Positions 59,854 to 64,000 of a stretch of 64,000 nucleotides of DNA are shown one piece after another. Position numbers and translations under genes: made by a program. The stretch comes from Leptospira perolatii. Its GTDB lineage: Bacteria > Spirochaetota > Leptospiria > Leptospirales > Leptospiraceae. The notes below the pieces were generated by a model that was given only the letters and a program-made list of their open reading frames with translations, searched no databases and had not been told where the DNA came from. The stretch is from assembly GCF_002811875.1 (NCBI RefSeq), contig NZ_NPDZ01000002.1, forward strand, positions 124,001 through 188,000, given 5' to 3'. The stretch's first letter is position 1, and every line of letters begins with the position of its first letter.

Positions 59854-59932
59854 TCTTTACAGAATCTTTACGCGATCCGATTGAATTCTTACGCTTCCTT
59901 CCATTGACATAAATCTTAAATAAAGCTACTCT
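59854..59932 (+). promoter_or_regulatory. kdp control region: 11-bp-phased repeats and promoter
   Basis: TCTTTAC occurs at 59854 and 59865, and a weaker TCTTACG at 59887, all on an 11-bp phase, ahead of TTGACA (59904-59909) and, 17 bases later, TACTCT (59927-59932). Phased direct repeats of this type are typical of OmpR-class regulators such as KdpE; the regulator here is inferred. Confidence 0.55.
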
Positions 59933-59945
59933 TTTGGCGCGATCA

Positions 59946-59974
59946 TTCAGGTTCAGTTTGGGAGACTGCCTGAA
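59946..59974 (+). promoter_or_regulatory. Leader hairpin before kdpF
   Basis: TTCAGG-CAGT pairs with ACTG-CCTGAA (10 bp, two bulged T's), loop TTGGGAG. No T run follows. It lies in the predicted 5' untranslated region 18 bases before the kdpF start. Confidence 0.45.
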
Positions 59975-59991
59975 TTGTCAAAGGAGCTCAC

Positions 59992-60075
59992 TTGTATTTT
60001 ACATTTCTGATATCGTTGGTATTCGTTCTGTCTGTGTACCTAGTGTATTCCATATTTCGAGCGGAAAAAGTATAA
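59992..60075 (+). CDS. kdpF: KdpF-like small membrane subunit
   Basis: A 27-residue peptide, starting at TTG with AAGGAG six bases before it. Its single membrane helix ends VFVLSVYLVYSIFRAEKV, which is the KdpF layout. KdpF stabilises the KdpABC potassium ATPase. The stop lies 10 bases ahead of kdpA. Confidence 0.8.
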   Translation: MYFTFLISLVFVLSVYLVYSIFRAEKV

Positions 60076-60085
60076 GGAATAGAGA

Positions 60086-61780
60086 ATGAACGGAAATGAC
60101 GCAGTATTTTTCTTTTTGTTTTTTGCAGCTTTGTTGGTTTTATCCCCGAGTTTAGGAAATTATATCGCGAGGGTTTTGGACGGAGAATTTCCCAAATTCT
60201 TTAAGCCGGTCGTAGTGATTGAGTCCTTCTTTTATAAAATCACATTTGTAGATCCAGAACGTTCTCAAAGCCCCAAAGAGTATGCAATCGATCTGCTGTT
60301 TCTCACGGTGATCAGTCTTACAGTATGTACTCTAGGATTACATTATCAGGATATTCTATTTTGGAATCCGGAGAATAAGCCCGGAGTTCCTTGGGACTTG
60401 GCCTGGAACACTGCAGTAAGTTTTACTACCAATACGAATTGGCAGGCTTATTCCGGAGAGGTTTCGCTTTCTTATGGCAGTCAAATGTTATTGCTCTGCG
60501 TACAAAATTTTATTAGCGCCGGTGTTGGGATCGCAGTCTTGGCGGTTCTGGTAAGAGGGATACAGCCGCAGCCCAAAGGAAGTATAGGAATTGGAAACTT
60601 TTATACTGACCTTACCAGATCGATCCTCTATATTCTTCTCCCTCTCTCAATTCTTTACGGTCTTTTATTGGTTTCTCAAGGAGTCATTATGGATTTCGGC
60701 CGATCGGTTTCCTTTACGAGCCTCGATGGCCAGGAAGGAAAAATTCCTCTGGGCCCAGCGGCCTCTCAGATCGCGATCAAGCAGCTCGGGACCAACGGTG
60801 GAGGATTCTTCGGTGTCAATTCTGCTCATCCGTTTGAAAATCCGACTCCTTTTTCAAACTGGTTGGAATCTTTGGCGATTCTTTTGATTCCGGCTGCATT
60901 ACCTTTTTCTTATGCACGATGGATGAAGTCATGGAAGGCGGGAGCTTCACTTTTTGGGGCAATGCTGATTCTTTTGTTCCTTAGTCTCTTTGTTTCTCTT
61001 TGGTCGGAGCTGAACATTTTTTCACCGATTGGAGGTGAAAATTGGGAAGGGAAGGAAGTACGATTTGGAATCGCGCAAAGTGTACTTTGGGAAAATATTA
61101 CGACTGCGGCATCAAACGGGTCGGTTAACTCCATGCACGACAGCTACTCACCGTTAGCTGGTGGTGCAGCGCTCTGGAATATATTATTAGGAGAGATCGT
61201 TTTTGGCGGAGTAGGCGTTGGTTTAGTCGGAATGCTATTTTATGTAATCCTAACCGTATTCCTGGCTGGTCTGATGGTAGGAAGGACTCCCGAATACTTC
61301 GGTAAGAAAATAGAATCCAGGGAGGTAAAACTAACGTTAGTCGGAGTCCTGACTGCCGGAATCACAATATTGATTTTTATTGCATTCGCGGTAGTGAATG
61401 ATTACGGGCTTTCTTCCAGGACGAACTTTGGCCCCCACGGTTTGAGCGAAATTTTATATGGATTTGCCTCTGCCTCCGGAAACAACGGTTCGGCATTTGC
61501 CGGTTTGAATGCAAATACTACATTCTATAATTTGGCTCTTTCCTTTTGCATGCTCGTGGGTAGATTCGCGGTTATCTTACCTGCGCTTGGGCTTTCTGGC
61601 GCCTTGATCGAAAAAAAGGTAGCGCCAGCGGGTGAAGGAACTTTTTCCACGAATGGCCCCTTGTTCATTCTACTTTTGATTTCTGTGATCTTTCTAGTGG
61701 GTGCTCTCACTTTTTTACCAGCGCTATTGTTAGGTCCAGGCGCAGAGCATCTCTTGATTGGGAAAGGAAAAACGTTTTAA
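60086..61780 (+). CDS. kdpA: Potassium-transporting ATPase subunit A
   Basis: This 564-residue channel-like subunit binds K+ through four selectivity-filter loops: [46 protein letters not shown] and [18 protein letters not shown], all intact. It works in the inner membrane with KdpB, KdpC and KdpF for high-affinity K+ uptake. Confidence 0.98.
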   Translation: MNGNDAVFFFLFFAALLVLSPSLGNYIARVLDGEFPKFFKPVVVIESFFYKITFVDPERSQSPKEYAIDLLFLTVISLTVCTLGLHYQDILFWNPENKPGVPWDLAWNTAVSFTTNTNWQAYSGEVSLSYGSQMLLLCVQNFISAGVGIAVLAVLVRGIQPQPKGSIGIGNFYTDLTRSILYILLPLSILYGLLLVSQGVIMDFGRSVSFTSLDGQEGKIPLGPAASQIAIKQLGTNGGGFFGVNSAHPFENPTPFSNWLESLAILLIPAALPFSYARWMKSWKAGASLFGAMLILLFLSLFVSLWSELNIFSPIGGENWEGKEVRFGIAQSVLWENITTAASNGSVNSMHDSYSPLAGGAALWNILLGEIVFGGVGVGLVGMLFYVILTVFLAGLMVGRTPEYFGKKIESREVKLTLVGVLTAGITILIFIAFAVVNDYGLSSRTNFGPHGLSEILYGFASASGNNGSAFAGLNANTTFYNLALSFCMLVGRFAVILPALGLSGALIEKKVAPAGEGTFSTNGPLFILLLISVIFLVGALTFLPALLLGPGAEHLLIGKGKTF

Positions 61781-61793
61781 GGTTTATAATATT

Positions 61794-63884
61794 ATGAAAA
61801 ATCAATCTACTTCGTTCTTTGGAGACAAGAAGATTTTTGCAGCAGCAATCAGGAACTCGTTTTTGAAATTGGACCCTAGGTCGCAATGGCGAAATCCTGT
61901 TATGTTTCTGGTTTACATCGGAGCGATTCTTACGACTGGAGAAATTTTTATCCTAAAAGAAGGAGCTCGCTTTGCCCTGCATATCTCCATTTGGTTGTGG
62001 AGCACCGTATTATTCGCGAATTTTGCAGAGGCCCTTGCAGAAGGTAGGGGAAAGGCAAGGGCAGAGTCTTTACGAAAAACTAGGAGAGAGTCGATCGCCA
62101 GAAAATTAGAAGGAAATGCCGAGGTGAAAATACCGGGCTCTCACTTGAAATCTGGAGATCTGGTAGTCTGCGAATCAGGGGAAATGATTCCGGGTGACGG
62201 GGAGGTTGTAGATGGAATTGCCTCAGTAGATGAATCTGCAATTACAGGAGAATCCGCACCAGTGATTCGAGAATCAGGAGGCGACAGATGTGCGGTTACT
62301 GCTGGAACAAAAGTACTGAGTGATAGAATCGTAATAAAAATTACGGCAGACCCCGGTAAGACTTTTATAGATAAAATGATTTCACTGGTAGAAGGAGCTT
62401 CCAGACAAAAAACTCCTAACGAGATCGCGCTTTCAATTTTGCTTTCTGCACTTTCTCTCGTGTTTTTGATCGCAGTAAGTTCTTTAGTTCCAATCGTAAT
62501 TTACAGCCAGAAAGAAGGAGGAGGAGACACTGGACTCGCTAGTTCGATTCCTGCTTTGGTTGGACTCTTGGTGTGTTTGATTCCGACAACGATAGGAGGA
62601 CTTTTGTCCGCTATCGGAATCAGCGGAATGGATAGACTGATACGCAGAAATGTGATCGCAAAGTCGGGGAGGGCCATTGAAGCAGCCGGAGACATAGATG
62701 TACTTTTGTTGGATAAGACCGGAACCATTACCTTAGGAAACAGAATGGCAAGCGGCTTTCTTCCTGCACCAGGTATAACTGAAGAGAGACTCGCCGACGC
62801 GGCTCAGCTTGCTTCTCTATCGGATGAAACTCCAGAAGGAAGATCTATTGTCGTTTTGGCTAAGGAGAAATTTGGAATCAGGGGGCGCAACTTACAAGAG
62901 TTAGATGGCACATTTGTTCCGTTTACGGCGAAGACCAAGATGAGCGGTGTGGATTTTGCAAGCAGTTCCACTAAAAAAAGTAGACAGGGAATCAGAAAAG
63001 GTGCTTCCGATGCAATCAAGAATTACGTGCAAAGTATGGGAGGAGAGTTCCCACTAGAAATCGTACGAATCGTTGAAGAAATTGCACAAAGCGGAGGAAC
63101 TCCTCTCGTGGTAGCAGAAGGAAGAGAAATTCTCGGAGTAATACATTTAAAGGATATTGTCAAAGGAGGAATTCGGGAGAGATTTGCGAGATTACGAACC
63201 ATGGGGATTCGTACCGTGATGATTACCGGCGACAATCCTCTCACTGCTGCAGCTATTGCAGCGGAGGCAGGAGTCGATGATTTTATCGCAGAAGCGACTC
63301 CTGAAACAAAGCTCAAGAGAATCAGGGAAGAGCAAGCTTCCGGAAAGCTAGTTGCAATGATCGGAGACGGAACCAACGATGCTCCAGCTTTAGCGCAGGC
63401 TGATGTGGGAGTCGCGATGAATACTGGAACCCAAACTGCAAGAGAAGCAGGGAATATGGTGGATCTAGATAGTAATCCGACTAAGCTGATAGAGATCGTA
63501 GAAATCGGTAAGCAGCTTTTAATGACCAGAGGTTCACTGACTACCTTTAGTATTGCAAACGATGTATCTAAATATTTTGTAATACTCCCGGCAATGTTCG
63601 CTAGCTTGTACCCGATAGAAGGGGTCGGAGCATTATCTTCTTTGAATTTTTTGGGATTTTCTAGTCCAGAATCTGCAGTGTTAAGCGCAGTCATATTCAA
63701 TGCTTTGATTCTAGTGTTTTTGGTTCCACTTGCACTCAAAGGAGTAGCATATAAACCTTTGGGGGCAGATTCAGTATTAGCCCGAAATCTGTTTGTCTAT
63801 GGATTAGGTGGTTTGGTGCTACCATTCTTCGGTATCAAGGCGATCGATCTTTTGTTAAGTATTTCTTCCGGCTGGTTTGTATGA
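61794..63884 (+). CDS. kdpB: Potassium-transporting ATPase ATP-binding subunit
   Basis: A 696-residue P-type ATPase. DKTGTIT holds the phosphorylated Asp, [10 protein letters not shown] is the actuator loop, [28 protein letters not shown] and [26 protein letters not shown] complete the family motifs. The ATG at 61794 is preferred; an in-frame upstream TTG at 61758 would overlap kdpA. The kdpC ATG overlaps its stop. Confidence 0.98.
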   Translation: MKNQSTSFFGDKKIFAAAIRNSFLKLDPRSQWRNPVMFLVYIGAILTTGEIFILKEGARFALHISIWLWSTVLFANFAEALAEGRGKARAESLRKTRRESIARKLEGNAEVKIPGSHLKSGDLVVCESGEMIPGDGEVVDGIASVDESAITGESAPVIRESGGDRCAVTAGTKVLSDRIVIKITADPGKTFIDKMISLVEGASRQKTPNEIALSILLSALSLVFLIAVSSLVPIVIYSQKEGGGDTGLASSIPALVGLLVCLIPTTIGGLLSAIGISGMDRLIRRNVIAKSGRAIEAAGDIDVLLLDKTGTITLGNRMASGFLPAPGITEERLADAAQLASLSDETPEGRSIVVLAKEKFGIRGRNLQELDGTFVPFTAKTKMSGVDFASSSTKKSRQGIRKGASDAIKNYVQSMGGEFPLEIVRIVEEIAQSGGTPLVVAEGREILGVIHLKDIVKGGIRERFARLRTMGIRTVMITGDNPLTAAAIAAEAGVDDFIAEATPETKLKRIREEQASGKLVAMIGDGTNDAPALAQADVGVAMNTGTQTAREAGNMVDLDSNPTKLIEIVEIGKQLLMTRGSLTTFSIANDVSKYFVILPAMFASLYPIEGVGALSSLNFLGFSSPESAVLSAVIFNALILVFLVPLALKGVAYKPLGADSVLARNLFVYGLGGLVLPFFGIKAIDLLLSISSGWFV

Positions 63885-64000
63885 TACGTTCCTTACTCCA
63901 ATTTACTTTATGGTCTGTTCTTTGCGGGCTCATTTTCCCGTTTTTGATCTGGGGAAGCGCGAAAACTTTCTTTGGTAAGGAAGCGAAAGGTTCTTTGATT
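63881..64000 (+). CDS. kdpC: Potassium-transporting ATPase subunit C, 5' part
   Basis: Forty codons of kdpC are visible, starting at the ATGA overlap with kdp[21 protein letters not shown] is the single membrane anchor, then [20 protein letters not shown] as in the family. The gene continues past the window edge. Confidence 0.93.
   Translation, partial: MIRSLLQFTLWSVLCGLIFPFLIWGSAKTFFGKEAKGSLI

Noticed and set aside
1..64000. tRNA, rRNA, CRISPR arrays, insertion sequences and prophage genes
   Set aside because: I looked for cloverleaf-type sequences, repeat-spacer arrays, transposase or integrase motifs and saw none. A covariance-model search would be needed to exclude small RNAs.

Overview
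The window looks like chromosomal DNA of a Leptospira (Spirochaetota, probably one of the intermediate or saprophytic lineages; the species cannot be fixed from sequence alone). The basis is gene content. There are many lipoproteins with loose spirochaetal lipoboxes (F, N or Q near the Cys). There are also TPR-rich envelope proteins, a miaA-hfq block next to a FYDLN zinc-ribbon gene, a DUF2225 protein, a DUF1564-like protein, an eukaryotic-type glycyl-tRNA synthetase, a class III cyclase and a two-domain ThyX-like protein. Base composition is moderate and fairly even, except for an AT-rich stretch at about 47.1-47.3 kb. I see no rRNA, tRNA, CRISPR, insertion sequence or prophage.

Layout. 0-8.7 kb: envelope lipoproteins, a membrane pyrophosphatase (hppA), a GNAT acetyltransferase, a metzincin-like lipoprotein, an ArsR/AHSA1 regulatory pair diverging from an ABM monooxygenase, a VOC protein and glyS. 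8.7-13.3 kb: an operon of a TonB-like membrane protein, a PrsW-type protease and prmA, then a PfkB kinase. 13.3-17.2 kb (minus): DUF2225, truA, an envelope protein and a lipoprotein, the last three joined by ATGA overlaps. 17.3-21.4 kb: a secreted protein, then acyltransferase, biotin carboxylase and biotin carrier genes coupled by overlaps. 21.5-25.6 kb: two paralogous outer-membrane barrel genes flanking a DUF1566 lipoprotein. 25.6-34.6 kb: nadB, a C-terminal processing protease, pdxJ, the FYDLN protein, miaA (apparent ATT start), hfq, a membrane protein, a mannose-1-phosphate guanylyltransferase and a 31-residue mS38/COX24-like peptide. 34.7-43.8 kb: a membrane protein, cheW, a TPR protein, small lipoprotein and membrane genes, a CBS protein, a hybrid response regulator/histidine kinase with a degenerate ATP-binding domain, class I aldolase and cysteine synthase. 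43.8-50.5 kb: a STAS protein, an O-antigen-ligase-like protein, a lipoprotein gene split by a stop codon, a DUF1564-like gene, an M20 amidohydrolase and the ThyX-like protein. 50.7-57.7 kb (minus): a GT-C mannosyltransferase-like protein, adenylate cyclase, methyltransferase and a CzcA-type RND pump. 57.8-59.8 kb: DUF4395, AhpD-like and ArsS-type radical SAM genes. 59.85-64 kb: kdpFABC with an upstream region of 11-bp-phased repeats.

The most interesting items are the following: (i) miaA seems to start at ATT, directly after a strong Shine-Dalgarno run inside the preceding gene's tail; (ii) a pair of 16-bp palindromes and a leaderless promoter at the ArsR locus; (iii) a composite hairpin-plus-palindrome element present twice with nearly equal internal spacing; (iv) a lipoprotein gene split by an in-frame stop, with a ribosome-binding site positioned for reinitiation; (v) a ThyX-like protein in which the family signature is divided between two halves; (vi) a hybrid kinase lacking the N and G1 boxes; (vii) phased TCTTTAC repeats and a leader hairpin ahead of kdpF. 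I did not find one large gene cluster that I would call a new system with confidence.
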